Positions 24,449 through 35,288 of a stretch of 64,000 nt of DNA are shown here, piece after piece. The stretch's first letter is position 1. The number at the start of each line of letters is the position of its first letter. The translations under genes and the position numbers were made by a program. The DNA is taken from positions 1 to 64,000 of the forward strand of contig JACQAZ010000039.1 in assembly GCA_016194705.1 (NCBI GenBank), read 5' to 3'. Under the pieces are notes generated by a model that was given only the letters and a program-made list of their open reading frames with translations, was not told the DNA's origin and did not search any database. This stretch comes from Elusimicrobiota bacterium. GTDB lineage: Bacteria; Elusimicrobiota; Elusimicrobia; UBA1565; UBA9628.

Positions 24449-25270
24449 ATGAGAGCGATCTTATCGTCGGGCGCGTGGCTGCTTCTGGCCGCGGGCCTGG
24501 CCTACGGGCAGACCGCCGCGGCACCCGCCGAGGCGCAGCCGCAGGAGCCCGCGAAGGCTCCTCGCACGCACACGGTGGTCAAGGGGGACTGTCTCTGGAA
24601 TCTCTCCAAGACGTATTACAACAATCCTTTCCGCTGGAAGGTCATCTATTCGGCCAACACCGCGAAGATCAAGGACCCGCATTGGATCTACCCGGGCCAG
24701 GTCTTCGTGATCCCGGACGTGCCGGGCCCCGAGATCGGCGAGGTGGGGGCAAGGCCCGTGGAGACCGGCGCCAAGATCGAGGCTCCGCCGCCGGCCCCCG
24801 AGGCGCCCCCGGTCGAGCAGGCGCAGGCCCCGGCGCCCGAACCCGAGCCGGCGGCCGAGACGCCGCCGGCCAAGGCGGAGGAGCCCGTCGGCCGCACCGA
24901 CGACCTGCGCGAGAAGTTCCCGCCGGGCCAGGTCGGGCAATTCCCCGCGATGAGCCGGGTCGTGGAAGCGAGGAAGTGGAAGGAGGACGGGCGCATCACC
25001 GAGTTCGAGGGCACCGAGGGGACCGCGGCGGCGGGCGACTGGGTCCACGGCAAGCTCAAGGGAGTCACGGCCGCCGCGGGAGACAAGTTCGCCGTCTTCC
25101 GGCGCGACGTTGCCCAGATCGACGACGAGGACAAAAAGGCGACCTATCTGCAGCGGGTCGGCACCGTCCAGGTCAACAAGCCTCTGGGCGGGACCAAGTA
25201 CCGCTTCCAGATCCTCAAGTCGGGGGACACCGTGCAGCCGGGCGACCTGCTCAAGAAGGAGGCCATGTGA
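24449..25270 (+). CDS. Exported LysM-domain protein
   Basis: A 273-residue protein. I chose the ATG at 24449, with a strong ribosome-binding site (GGGGAGG), over an upstream ATG, because it begins a good signal peptide (ending AYGQ). A single LysM peptidoglycan-binding domain spans about residues 40-90 (HTVVKGDCLWNLSKTYYNN to YPGQVFVIPD). An Ala/Pro/Glu linker follows, then a beta-rich domain with KGVTAAAGDKFAVF and GDTVQPGDLL that resembles the C-terminal region of many LysM proteins of this kind. It probably sits in the periplasm on the cell wall. Confidence 0.8.
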   Translation: MRAILSSGAWLLLAAGLAYGQTAAAPAEAQPQEPAKAPRTHTVVKGDCLWNLSKTYYNNPFRWKVIYSANTAKIKDPHWIYPGQVFVIPDVPGPEIGEVGARPVETGAKIEAPPPAPEAPPVEQAQAPAPEPEPAAETPPAKAEEPVGRTDDLREKFPPGQVGQFPAMSRVVEARKWKEDGRITEFEGTEGTAAAGDWVHGKLKGVTAAAGDKFAVFRRDVAQIDDEDKKATYLQRVGTVQVNKPLGGTKYRFQILKSGDTVQPGDLLKKEAM

Positions 25271-25665
25271 AGTATCTGCTGATCCTCCTAGGTCTCTACG
25301 GCGCCTATTGGTACGTCGCCCAGCACTACGAGTTCCACGACACCTTGGTCTACGCCAAGAAGCACCCCCAGGCTTCTTGGTCCCAGCCGACCGAGTACTA
25401 CATCGGGCTGGCCTACTACCAGCGCGCCGACTACCAGAAGTCGCAGGAGGCCTTCAGCCAGCTCCTGACCGATTTCCCCACCGGCCAGTACGAGGCTCCG
25501 GGCCTCATGCATCTCGAGGACTCGGCCGAGTACAACCACGACTGGGAGACCGCGCGCACCGCCGCCAAGCAGTACCTCGACGACTTTCCCAACGGCAAGG
25601 ACATCGAGATCATGCGCAAGCGGATGGAGATGCTCAACTACCAGCATCCCGGGAGCGCCCAGTGA
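25267..25665 (+). CDS. Small TPR-like membrane-anchored protein
   Basis: A 132-residue protein starting at GTG with ATGTGA overlap to the LysM gene. One N-terminal helix (residues 1-18) is a membrane anchor or uncleaved signal. The rest has two to three TPR-like helix pairs: TEYYIGLAYYQRADYQKSQEAF, LLTDFP, then WETARTAAKQYLDDFP. The LxxFPxGxY spacing resembles BamD or YbgF-type repeats, so a role in envelope protein assembly with the LysM protein is plausible. Confidence 0.65.
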   Translation: MKYLLILLGLYGAYWYVAQHYEFHDTLVYAKKHPQASWSQPTEYYIGLAYYQRADYQKSQEAFSQLLTDFPTGQYEAPGLMHLEDSAEYNHDWETARTAAKQYLDDFPNGKDIEIMRKRMEMLNYQHPGSAQ

Positions 25666-26087
25666 CGGGACAGGCTCCCTTCGTACGACGGGTGGCCGAG
25701 GGCATGCGCCGCAGCGGCCTGACCTTGCGCAGCTTCTGCCGCGAGGTTGAGCTCGACCCGTCGTTTTTTTCCAAGGTCTTGTCGGGCAAGAGGAGCCCGC
25801 CGTCCGAAGAGGAGGTCCTGCGCCGCATCGCCGCGCGACTCTCGCTCGACGCCGCCGAGCTCATCGTGGCGGCCGGGCGCATCCCGTCCGAATGGCAGGC
25901 CCTTTGGAAAGACCCCGAGCTCTTCAACTCCACCAACGAAATGGTGACCGGCCGAAATGCCGGTTCGAGGTTCCAACGGCAGCCCCGACCGAAGGTCGGG
26001 GCTGGGCGAATGGAGAGGGAGGGGAAGACTGAAACGAGACCGATCATCCCCGCCCGCCGCCAAGAGATGTCCGAGGAGCTCCTTTAG
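25662..26087 (+). CDS. XRE-type helix-turn-helix protein
   Basis: A 141-residue protein starting at GTG. Residues 8-70 form an XRE domain: FVRRVAEGMRRSGLTLRSFC, then VELDPSFFSKVLSGKRSPPS and EEVLRRIAARL. The C-terminal third (from about residue 98) is compositionally different, Arg/Pro-rich, and is encoded across two hairpins, one of them a perfect 10-bp stem with a GAA loop at 25981-26003. The functional protein may be just the N-terminal part. It could regulate the local envelope genes. Confidence 0.6.
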   Translation: MTGQAPFVRRVAEGMRRSGLTLRSFCREVELDPSFFSKVLSGKRSPPSEEEVLRRIAARLSLDAAELIVAAGRIPSEWQALWKDPELFNSTNEMVTGRNAGSRFQRQPRPKVGAGRMEREGKTETRPIIPARRQEMSEELL

Positions 26088-26096
26088 GTCGTCCCC

Positions 26097-27206
26097 ATGA
26101 GCGAATCGAGGCTCGAGGCTCTGCTTCGCCTCAACGCGGTCGACGGGATATCGACCGCGGCGTCGCTCGCGCTTTGGGAGATCCTAGGCGAGCTGTTGAC
26201 GAACGCCTCCGAGGCCGATTTCGCGGCGGCCGGTGGGCTGACTCTCGACGAGGCCCGGCGCGTGCGCTCCGAGGCCCTGGCCTTCGACGCGGACGCCGAG
26301 CTGTCTTTGGCCGTGAAGGCGGGCGTCCGCCTGCTCGCGTACGACGACCCGGGCTATCCGCAGCTGCTCAAGCAGACCTTCGACCCGCCGCTCGTCCTTT
26401 ATGTTCAGGGCGGGGATTTGGAGGCGGACTTGACGCTGGCCATCGTCGGCTCGCGCCGGCCGACGCCCTACGGCGTCCGCATGTCGCGGTCGCTTGCCAA
26501 GGAGGCCGCGCAATCCGGCGCCGTCGTGGTCAGCGGCCTGGCGCGCGGCATCGACGCGGCCGCCCACGAGGCGGCGCTCGCGGCGCGCGCGACGACGTGG
26601 GCCGTGCTCGGCTCAGGCCTGGGCCGCGTATACCCCGCGGAGCACAGAGGCTTGGCCGAGCGCATCAAGGCTTCCGGCGGAGCCGTGATCAGCGAGTGGC
26701 CGATGCAGGCGCCGCCGCTCAAAGGGCATTTCCCGCGCCGCAACCGGATCGTGTCGGGGCTCTGCTGGGGGACCATCGTGGTCGAGGGCACGGAGCACTC
26801 GGGGTCCTTGATCACGGCGCGCCTGGCCTTAGAGCAAGGGCGCGAGGTCTTCGCGGTCCCGGGTCCCGCCGATTCTCCGCTAAGCGAGGCGCCGCATATC
26901 CTGCTCATCTCAGGCGCCTATTTGGTCCGCCGCATGTCGGACGTGTGGGAGAAACTGCCGCCAGGAGCGCGCCCCGACGTTTCCTTATATGATCCGGGTG
27001 CGGCGAAGGCGCCTCGAGGGCCCTCCCTTTCCTTAGATCATCAAAAAATACTACAATTGCTCGGTCCCGACGCGAGGACCCTGGACGAGCTCGGTCTTGC
27101 CTCAGGTATTGACTTATCGCGTCTTTCCAATATAATCTTCGAAATGGAACTGCGGGACTTGGTCGCGCCGGTCCCGGGCCAACGCTATGCCAAAAAAGGA
27201 AGCTAA
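26097..27206 (+). CDS. dprA: DNA processing protein DprA/Smf
   Basis: A 369-residue protein that protects incoming single-stranded DNA and loads RecA during natural transformation. The Rossmann-like core has AIVGSRRPTPYG, VSGLARGIDAAAHEAAL and FPRRNRIVSGL, with EGTEHSGSLITARLA. A C-terminal winged-helix-like segment includes LDELGLASGIDLSRLSNII. The last 20 bases overlap the start of topA, and the 3' end contains the topA promoter. Confidence 0.95.
   Translation: MSESRLEALLRLNAVDGISTAASLALWEILGELLTNASEADFAAAGGLTLDEARRVRSEALAFDADAELSLAVKAGVRLLAYDDPGYPQLLKQTFDPPLVLYVQGGDLEADLTLAIVGSRRPTPYGVRMSRSLAKEAAQSGAVVVSGLARGIDAAAHEAALAARATTWAVLGSGLGRVYPAEHRGLAERIKASGGAVISEWPMQAPPLKGHFPRRNRIVSGLCWGTIVVEGTEHSGSLITARLALEQGREVFAVPGPADSPLSEAPHILLISGAYLVRRMSDVWEKLPPGARPDVSLYDPGAAKAPRGPSLSLDHQKILQLLGPDARTLDELGLASGIDLSRLSNIIFEMELRDLVAPVPGQRYAKKGS
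27109..27136 (+). promoter_or_regulatory. topA promoter inside dprA
   Basis: TTGACT (27109-27114), a 16-bp spacer and TATAAT (27131-27136), about 50 bp before the topA ATG. Both boxes are near consensus. Confidence 0.7.
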
Positions 27207-29598
27207 AACGACGCCGCCGCAGGCCGAGAAGGCCGCGCCGAAGAAGGCCAAGAAAGCCGCGCCCAAGGCCTCCGTCCCGGCCAAAGGCCGAGGCGGACCG
27301 GCTTTGGTCGTCGTCGAGTCTCCCGCCAAGGAGCGGACGATCTCGCGCTTCCTGAAAGGCGACTACATCGTGCGCAGCTCGTTTGGCCACGTGCGCGACC
27401 TGCCCCTGCGCAAGATCGGCGTCTCAGTTGAGGACGGCTTCGCGCCCCAGTACGTGGTCCTGCCGCGCGCCAAGAAGATGCTCGCCGAATTCAAGGACCT
27501 CGTGGGCAGATCCCCCTACATTTATCTCGCCACCGACCATGACCGCGAGGGCGAATCGATCGCCTGGCATCTCGTCGAGCTCCTGAACCTCGACAAGCAG
27601 CGCGTGCGGCGCATCACCTTCCACGAGATCACGCCCGGCGCGATCGCCGAGGCCATCGCCTCGCCGCGCCAGATCGACATGAACCTGGTGCACGCCCAGC
27701 AGGCCCGGCGCGTGATCGACCGCTTGGTGGGATACAAGCTCTCGCCGCTGCTGTGGGCCAAGATTCAGAGCGGGCTTTCCGCGGGCCGCGTGCAGTCGGT
27801 CGCCGTGCGCCTGCTCGTCGAGCGCGAAGCCGAGATCAAGGCGTTCGGCTCGGAGACCTTCTGGACTCTCGCCGCGGTCCTCGAGAAGGCCGGCACCCCG
27901 CCGCCCTTCGAGGCCAGGCTCTCCATGTTCAGAGGCGAGAAGGTCGAGACGATCCGCGTCTTCGATCTCTTTGCCGAGCAGTATCGCGTCAAGGGCACCC
28001 ATCTGCGCACCCCGGAGGACATAAAGAAGGTCGAGGCGGCCGTGGCCGGCGGCACTTTCCGGGTGTCGAAGGTCGAACGCAAGGAGGTCCGCAGGCGCCC
28101 CGCTCCGCCGTTCTCGACCTCGACCTTGCAGCAGGCGGCCTCGCAGAGGCTGGGCTTCGCGGCCGAACGCACCATGCGGATCGCGCAGTCGCTTTACGAG
28201 GGCGTCGACATGGGCTCGGGCGATCCCGTCGGTCTCATCACATACATGAGGACCGACTCCTTCTTCATCTCGAAGATCGCCGCCGAGGAAGCGGCCCATT
28301 TCTTGAGGGAGCGCTTCGGCGCGGCTTACGTCCCGCCCTCTCCTCCGACCTACCAGACCAAGTCGCGCGGGGCGCAGGAGGCCCACGAGGCCATACGGCC
28401 CACATCCGTGCTGCGCACGCCCGACGAGATGAGGCCCTACCTCAACCCCGACCAAAACAAGCTCTACGAGCTCATCTGGAAGCGCTTCGTGGCCTCCCAG
28501 ATGGTCGAGGCCGTCTACGACACGGTCGCCGCCGACATCGAGAACGGGACGGCCTTGTTCCACAGCACGGGCCGCACCCTTAAGTTCGACGGCTTCCTGC
28601 GCGCTCACGCCGACATCAAGGACCCCGAGGACCAGGACGAGGAGGACGAGGACGCTGACGAGGGCAGCCGCCTTCCCAACCTCCAGGAAGGCGACGTCCT
28701 CTCGCTGGCTCAGCTCAAGAGCGAGGAGCACCGCACGAGCCCGCCGCCGCACTACAATGAGGCGAGCCTTATTAGGGCGATGGAAAAGCACGGCATCGGC
28801 CGTCCCTCGACCTACGCGCCGACGATCAAGACCATCGTCGACCGCGGCTACGTGCGCCGCGGCCTCAAGGACCGCAAGCTCATCCCCTCCGACCTCGGCG
28901 GGCTCGTCACCGAAAAGCTCAAAAAACATTTCCCCGAGGTCGTCAGCCTGACCTACACGGCCGAGGTCGAGGAGCGCCTCGACGAGGTCGCCGAGGGCAA
29001 GCAGGGCTGGGACAAGGTCGTGGGCGATTTCTACGGGCCCTTCGTCAAGGACCTCGAGACGGCGACAAAGGAGATGGAGGTCTCGCGCATCGAGCCCCAG
29101 AAATCCGATGAGAAATGCCCGGTCTGCACCGCGCCGATGCTCATACGCGAATCGCGCTTCGGGAAGTACCTTTCCTGCTCGACCTTCCCGAAATGCAAGG
29201 GCAAGATCCAGCTGACTCCAGAAGGGCAGAAGGTGGTCCTCGAGACCACGGGCGACCTCTGCGACCTCTGCGGCAAGGCGATGGTCATCCGCACCGGACG
29301 CAAGGGGCGCTTCTTGGCCTGCTCGGGCTATCCCGCGTGCAAGAACACCTATTCGCTAGACGCGGAGGGCAAGAAGATCGAATCTTCAAGGCCCCTGCAA
29401 ACCAAGCGGCAGTGCAACAAGTGCGAGAGCGCCATGTGGCTGCGCAAGGGCAAGCGCGGCTTCTTCCTGGCCTGCTCGGGCTTCCCGAAATGCCGCAACA
29501 TCCGGCCCGTCTCCAAGGACGAGGGCGAGAAGCTGCGCGTGGAGGGCGAGGCCATGCGCGCCGAGATGATCGCCAAGAGGCTGCAAGCCCCGACCTGA
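27187..29598 (+). CDS. topA: DNA topoisomerase I
   Basis: An 803-residue type IA topoisomerase that relaxes negative supercoils. After a Lys/Ala-rich tail (residues 1-38) the TOPRIM domain runs from ALVVVESPAKERTI through TDHDREGESIAWHL. The catalytic Tyr is residue 353 in ITYMRTDS. Three C-terminal zinc ribbons (starting CPVC, CDLC and CNKC) bind DNA. An acidic insertion (DQDEEDEDADEG) lies near residue 485. It overlaps dprA by 20 bp and has its own promoter. Confidence 0.97.
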   Translation: MPKKEAKTTPPQAEKAAPKKAKKAAPKASVPAKGRGGPALVVVESPAKERTISRFLKGDYIVRSSFGHVRDLPLRKIGVSVEDGFAPQYVVLPRAKKMLAEFKDLVGRSPYIYLATDHDREGESIAWHLVELLNLDKQRVRRITFHEITPGAIAEAIASPRQIDMNLVHAQQARRVIDRLVGYKLSPLLWAKIQSGLSAGRVQSVAVRLLVEREAEIKAFGSETFWTLAAVLEKAGTPPPFEARLSMFRGEKVETIRVFDLFAEQYRVKGTHLRTPEDIKKVEAAVAGGTFRVSKVERKEVRRRPAPPFSTSTLQQAASQRLGFAAERTMRIAQSLYEGVDMGSGDPVGLITYMRTDSFFISKIAAEEAAHFLRERFGAAYVPPSPPTYQTKSRGAQEAHEAIRPTSVLRTPDEMRPYLNPDQNKLYELIWKRFVASQMVEAVYDTVAADIENGTALFHSTGRTLKFDGFLRAHADIKDPEDQDEEDEDADEGSRLPNLQEGDVLSLAQLKSEEHRTSPPPHYNEASLIRAMEKHGIGRPSTYAPTIKTIVDRGYVRRGLKDRKLIPSDLGGLVTEKLKKHFPEVVSLTYTAEVEERLDEVAEGKQGWDKVVGDFYGPFVKDLETATKEMEVSRIEPQKSDEKCPVCTAPMLIRESRFGKYLSCSTFPKCKGKIQLTPEGQKVVLETTGDLCDLCGKAMVIRTGRKGRFLACSGYPACKNTYSLDAEGKKIESSRPLQTKRQCNKCESAMWLRKGKRGFFLACSGFPKCRNIRPVSKDEGEKLRVEGEAMRAEMIAKRLQAPT

Positions 29599-29599
29599 G

Positions 29600-30493
29600 A
29601 TGTCCGGGCCCGGCGGCAGCCTCAAGGTCACGGTCGAGCGGTTCCTCGCGAATCTGAGGGCCTCGCGCAACTACTCCGCCCACACCTGCCGCGGCTATCG
29701 CGCCGATCTGGGCCATTTCGCGGCGCTCCATCCCGAGCTCGCCCCGGAATCCCTGTCCCGCTCGCACGTGCGCGCCTATCTGGCTCAGCTCCAGAAGGAG
29801 GAGAAGCTCGCGCGGAACTCGCTCCTGCGCAGGATTTCCGCGCTCCGCTCTTTCGCGCGCTTCCTGCGCGAACAGGGCACTCTCAAAGCCGATCCTTTCC
29901 TCAACGTGCCGCTGCCCAAGAAAGAGGCCCGGCTGCCTAAGTTCCTGACGCAGGCCGAGATGGGCAGCCTGCTCGCGCCGCCGGCGGCCGCCTCCCGGCG
30001 CTTTCAGGCGCGCGACCGCGCCGTACTCGAACTGCTCTATTCGAGCGGGCTGCGCCGCTCCGAGGTCAGCTCGCTCAACATCGGCGACGTCGACTTCATG
30101 GGCGGCACGGTCAGGGTCTTCGGCAAGGGTTCTCGCGAGCGCATCGTCCCGGTGGGGACCTCCGCGCTCTCCTCGCTGCGCGACTACCTCAAGGCCCGCC
30201 CGGGAGCGCCCGCCGGCGCGCCGCTGTTCCTCAACGGGCGCGGGGGGCGGCTCTCCGATCAGGGGGTCGCCTGGCTCTTGAAGCGCTGGGTCCGTTCGGC
30301 CGGGTGGTCCAAACCGGTAACTCCGCACGTATTTCGGCACAGCTTCGCGACCCACCTCTTGGATGCCGGCTGCGACCTGCGCTCGGTGCAGGAGATGCTC
30401 GGGCACAAGAACTTGGCCACCACGCAGGTCTACACCCACTTGTCGCTCGAGCAGCTCAAACGCGTCTACCGGCGCTCCCACCCCAAAGCCTGA
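29600..30493 (+). CDS. xerC: Xer-type tyrosine recombinase
   Basis: A 297-residue site-specific recombinase of the XerC/XerD family, which resolves chromosome dimers. The N-terminal SAM-like domain (LRASRNYSAHTCRGYRADL) is followed by the catalytic domain with Arg152 (SSGLRRSEV), the HVFRHSFATHLL box, GHKNLATTQ and the nucleophile Tyr278. I cannot separate XerC from XerD by sequence alone. It starts 2 bp after topA, a common pairing, so a housekeeping role is more likely than a mobile element. Confidence 0.88.
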   Translation: MSGPGGSLKVTVERFLANLRASRNYSAHTCRGYRADLGHFAALHPELAPESLSRSHVRAYLAQLQKEEKLARNSLLRRISALRSFARFLREQGTLKADPFLNVPLPKKEARLPKFLTQAEMGSLLAPPAAASRRFQARDRAVLELLYSSGLRRSEVSSLNIGDVDFMGGTVRVFGKGSRERIVPVGTSALSSLRDYLKARPGAPAGAPLFLNGRGGRLSDQGVAWLLKRWVRSAGWSKPVTPHVFRHSFATHLLDAGCDLRSVQEMLGHKNLATTQVYTHLSLEQLKRVYRRSHPKA

Positions 30494-30499
30494 GGCTCC

Positions 30500-33267
<2,768 letters not shown>

Positions 33268-33280
<13 letters not shown>

Positions 33281-33540
33281 TCGAGGGCGCGCTCGAAGCT
33301 GATGAGGCGGCGCAGCAGCGCGTTGTACCGCGAGTGGGCCGTGTCGGAGGATTCGCGGCTGAGCAAGGCGTAGAGCCGGTGCTCGGGGTCGCTCAGCGGG
33401 GACTCGACGCGCACCCCGGCGCGCCGCAGCCGAGGGGCTCCGATCGAGACCAGGAGAGCCTCCGGGGTCTCGCGGCCGAGGCTCAGGTCCAGCAGCCCCG
33501 AGGCGACGAGGTCTGCGCCGGGAAGGCCCTTGGGTATCAT
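33268..33540 (-). CDS. Partner of the nucleotidyltransferase, unknown
   Basis: A 90-residue protein translated just before the nucleotidyltransferase. It is basic and helical at the C terminus (EHRLYALLSRE, SRYNALLRRLISFERAL). I do not know the family. Size, order and overlap are what is seen for antitoxin-like or substrate partners of MNT-type nucleotidyltransferases, so a two-gene toxin-antitoxin or defence module is a reasonable inference. Confidence 0.6.
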
Positions 33541-33581
33541 CCGAGACTTAGTTTAGCAGGCTTTCCGCATGAAATCCAGCC

Positions 33582-33665
33582 GCCGGCATCCCGGTCTCGA
33601 TCGTCTCGGTCGGGCAGTCGCGCGAGCAGACGATATTGAGGGTTTCGAAGTCGGTCTGGTCCTAG
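33582..33665 (+). pseudogene. Displaced purA 3' end, repeat copy 2
   Basis: Reads [12 protein letters not shown], then SREQTILRVSKSVWS and a stop, in frame and exactly the same length as the current purA end ([12 protein letters not shown], then [15 protein letters not shown]). It has no start and no upstream purA sequence. I infer it is the former end of purA, pushed downstream when the nucleotidyltransferase pair arrived with its own purA end. Confidence 0.85.
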
Positions 33666-33668
33666 GCC

Positions 33669-33696
33669 TTGCGAAATATCAGAATTCTGATATAAT
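33669..33696 (+). promoter_or_regulatory. phd-parE promoter with palindromic operator
   Basis: TTGCGA (33669-33674), a 16-bp spacer and TATAAT (33691-33696). A perfect 18-bp palindrome (33676-33693, ATATCAGAATTCTGATAT) covers the spacer and part of the -10 box. This is the expected autoregulatory site for a Phd/YefM antitoxin. The ATG lies only seven bases after the -10 box, so the mRNA is probably leaderless. Confidence 0.8.
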
Positions 33697-33703
33697 TTTA
33701 ACG

Positions 33704-33961
33704 ATGGCGACGATAAGGCCGATCTCGGACCTGCGCAATCACGCCGACCAAATTTCCTCGATTTGCCACGACAGCGGCGAGCCGGTCTACATCACCAAGA
33801 ACGGCCGGGAAGATTTGGTCGTCATGAGCGCCGCGGCCTATGAGCGGCAGCAGGCGAGGCTCGACCTTTATGAGAAGCTCGACGAGGCCGAAGCCGACGC
33901 GTCGCGCGGCGACAAGGGAATCAGCCACTCCGAGATGATGCGGGCTCTCAGAACCCCCTGA
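33704..33961 (+). CDS. Phd/YefM-family antitoxin
   Basis: An 85-residue antitoxin. The DNA-binding N-terminal domain is clear: TIRPISDLRNHADQISSIC, then GEPVYITKNGREDLVVMSAAAYE. The C-terminal tail is the part expected to wrap the toxin. The palindromic operator directly upstream fits repression by the antitoxin-toxin complex. The toxin gene starts right after its stop. Confidence 0.9.
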   Translation: MATIRPISDLRNHADQISSICHDSGEPVYITKNGREDLVVMSAAAYERQQARLDLYEKLDEAEADASRGDKGISHSEMMRALRTP

Positions 33962-34267
33962 GTGAAGAAGCGGCCCGTCGTCTACCTGCGCCGTGCGCAG
34001 TTGGACCTTGCCGAGATCCGAAGGTACATCGCGAAGGACCATCCCGACCAGGCGTCTTTGTGGATCGACAAGCTTGATCATGCCTTGTCGCGCCTGCGGG
34101 AATTCCCGGGGTCCGGCCTGATCCCGAGAGACGGGCGCTTGGCGGCGCGAGGCTACCGCGTGGTCGTCGTCGGCGAATACCTGGCGTTCTACCTGGTGAG
34201 GTCAGGCCGCGTCGAAATCCGCCGGGTGCTGCACGGCAAACGCCGCTATTCCTTCCTGCTGCGTTAA
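33962..34267 (+). CDS. RelE/ParE-family toxin
   Basis: A 101-residue protein starting at a GTG directly after the antitoxin stop. The ParE/RelE pattern is present: VYLRRAQLDLAEIRRYIAKD, LSRLREFPGSG, then YRVVVVGEYLAFYLV and VEIRRVLHGKR. ParE members poison gyrase and RelE members cleave mRNA on the ribosome; the sequence does not settle which. It is the second half of a standard toxin-antitoxin operon next to the former purA end. Confidence 0.88.
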   Translation: MKKRPVVYLRRAQLDLAEIRRYIAKDHPDQASLWIDKLDHALSRLREFPGSGLIPRDGRLAARGYRVVVVGEYLAFYLVRSGRVEIRRVLHGKRRYSFLLR

Positions 34268-34330
34268 CATTCTCGAAATTCCCTGCGACGGGAAAAGGGC
34301 TATAGTTGGGACGCATGAGCGACCCCGCGG

Positions 34331-34358
34331 CCGGCCTTTCTAGGCCCGCGCCGTTTTT
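34331..34358 (+). terminator. Possible terminator after the toxin gene
   Basis: An imperfect GC hairpin around a TTTCTA loop (GGCC/GGCC core) is followed by TTTTT at 34354-34358. The stem has mismatches beyond the core, so support is moderate. Confidence 0.35.
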
Positions 34359-34393
34359 CTCGACGATCAGTGGACGTGTCAAGAGTCTGGGTC

Positions 34394-34421
34394 TTGACTT
34401 TTGGCCGGGCTCTGCTATACT
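34394..34421 (+). promoter_or_regulatory. Strong promoter before the c-di-GMP riboswitch
   Basis: TTGACT (34394-34399), a 16-bp spacer and TATACT (34416-34421). The expected transcription start, near 34428, lies just before the aptamer. Confidence 0.85.
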
Positions 34422-34444
34422 ACATTCAGCGGTCGAGTTGACCG

Positions 34445-34517
34445 ATAAGCGGCAAACCATTCGGGAGAGTGGGGCGCAAAGCGAAGGGCCCGGACCGGGT
34501 CGCCTGGCTGCCGAAGA
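34445..34517 (+). ncRNA. Cyclic di-GMP-I (GEMM-I) riboswitch aptamer
   Basis: The sequence carries the family hallmarks in order: GGCAAACC, the P2 stem CCATTC/GAGTGG closed by a GGGA tetraloop (34457-34472), the invariant CGCAAAGC, and a P3 region ending in the receptor-like CGCCTGGCTGCCGAAG. GEMM-I aptamers bind the second messenger c-di-GMP and control motility, adhesion and surface genes. A terminator hairpin lies between aptamer and first start codon, so control is probably at transcription termination. I cannot tell whether c-di-GMP turns it on or off. Confidence 0.88.
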
Positions 34518-34549
34518 TGACTGGATCGCGCGGAAATTTGTCCAGATCC

Positions 34550-34616
34550 GCCCGGCCCTAACTAGCTATCTTCGGGACAGAGGGGTAAGATGGTTGGTGG
34601 GGCCGGGCCTGTTTTT
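34550..34616 (+). terminator. Riboswitch expression-platform terminator
   Basis: GCCCGGCCC (34550-34558) pairs with GGGCCGGGC (34600-34608), followed by CTGTTTTT. The 41-base loop has an inner ATCTT/AAGAT helix. It lies after the aptamer and before the ATG at 34636, where a riboswitch-controlled terminator is expected. Confidence 0.65.
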
Positions 34617-34635
34617 GGTACAAGGATCAGGGCAA

Positions 34636-35145
34636 ATGACCGGACCAAATCGCCGAGTGACGCTGGTGGCGCTGTCAGTTGCGTGTGCCGCGGTCGCGGC
34701 GTTTTCAAATCCGGTCTTTGCCGAGCAAGCGGTAGGTCTCGAGGCCCGGGGGGTCGACCCCTGGGCCGCTTTGCATAACGCGCAGGGCTTGGACGTGCGC
34801 GACGCCGACGGCCATCCGGTTTCGGTGAAGCTCATCGCCGATCAACTCAAGGCGGCCGAGTCCCAGAAGATCTCCCAAACCGCGTCCGTTTCCCGGCTGC
34901 CCAAGGCGCGCGTCCTCTTCAGGCTCCTGGAGCTCATCCCGTCCTTGGCCGGTTTCTGGGGCCTGCAATTCCCCGTCATCCCCGCGCACGAGGCCTGGGC
35001 CCTTCCGGTCCGGCTCAGGCTCGCGGAGGGCTCCGGCCCGCCCGCCTTGGCGACGGCTTTGGCCTTGGCGCTCGTCCTGCTCTGTTGCCGCTCCCAAACG
35101 ATCTCGAGGCGTTCCCTCCAGAAGTCCGCCGTCCTCCGCTGCTGA
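34636..35145 (+). CDS. Exported protein with C-terminal membrane anchor, riboswitch-controlled
   Basis: A 169-residue protein. I chose the ATG at 34636 because upstream in-frame starts fall inside the riboswitch. A signal peptide (cleavage after PVFA) is followed by about 110 residues outside the membrane, then a C-terminal helix (ALATALALALVLL) with a basic tail. The outer part includes DADGHPVSVKLIADQLKAA. I do not recognise the family. It is the first gene after the c-di-GMP riboswitch and could be an envelope partner of the giant protein encoded downstream. Confidence 0.65.
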   Translation: MTGPNRRVTLVALSVACAAVAAFSNPVFAEQAVGLEARGVDPWAALHNAQGLDVRDADGHPVSVKLIADQLKAAESQKISQTASVSRLPKARVLFRLLELIPSLAGFWGLQFPVIPAHEAWALPVRLRLAEGSGPPALATALALALVLLCCRSQTISRRSLQKSAVLRC

Positions 35146-35288
35146 GGCCCCATCGGGGCCAACCCCCAGGCAGAAAACAAACCAAGACGGTCCGCCGCAT
35201 GACCAGACAGCACGCTTGACTCGAAGTCCGCGCCGCACGGAGAAAGTGAGCAGAAAGTTTCGCATCGCCGTCGTCTCTTAAGGAAAAA

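Noticed and set aside
29600..30493. Integrase of a mobile element
   Set aside because: It directly follows topA, has normal Xer length and no att-like repeats or cargo nearby, so a housekeeping Xer recombinase is more likely.
34306..34635. Longer N terminus for the riboswitch-controlled gene, starting at GTG/TTG or ATG near 34306-34315
   Set aside because: That sequence contains the promoter and the c-di-GMP aptamer; the ATG at 34636 begins a proper signal peptide.
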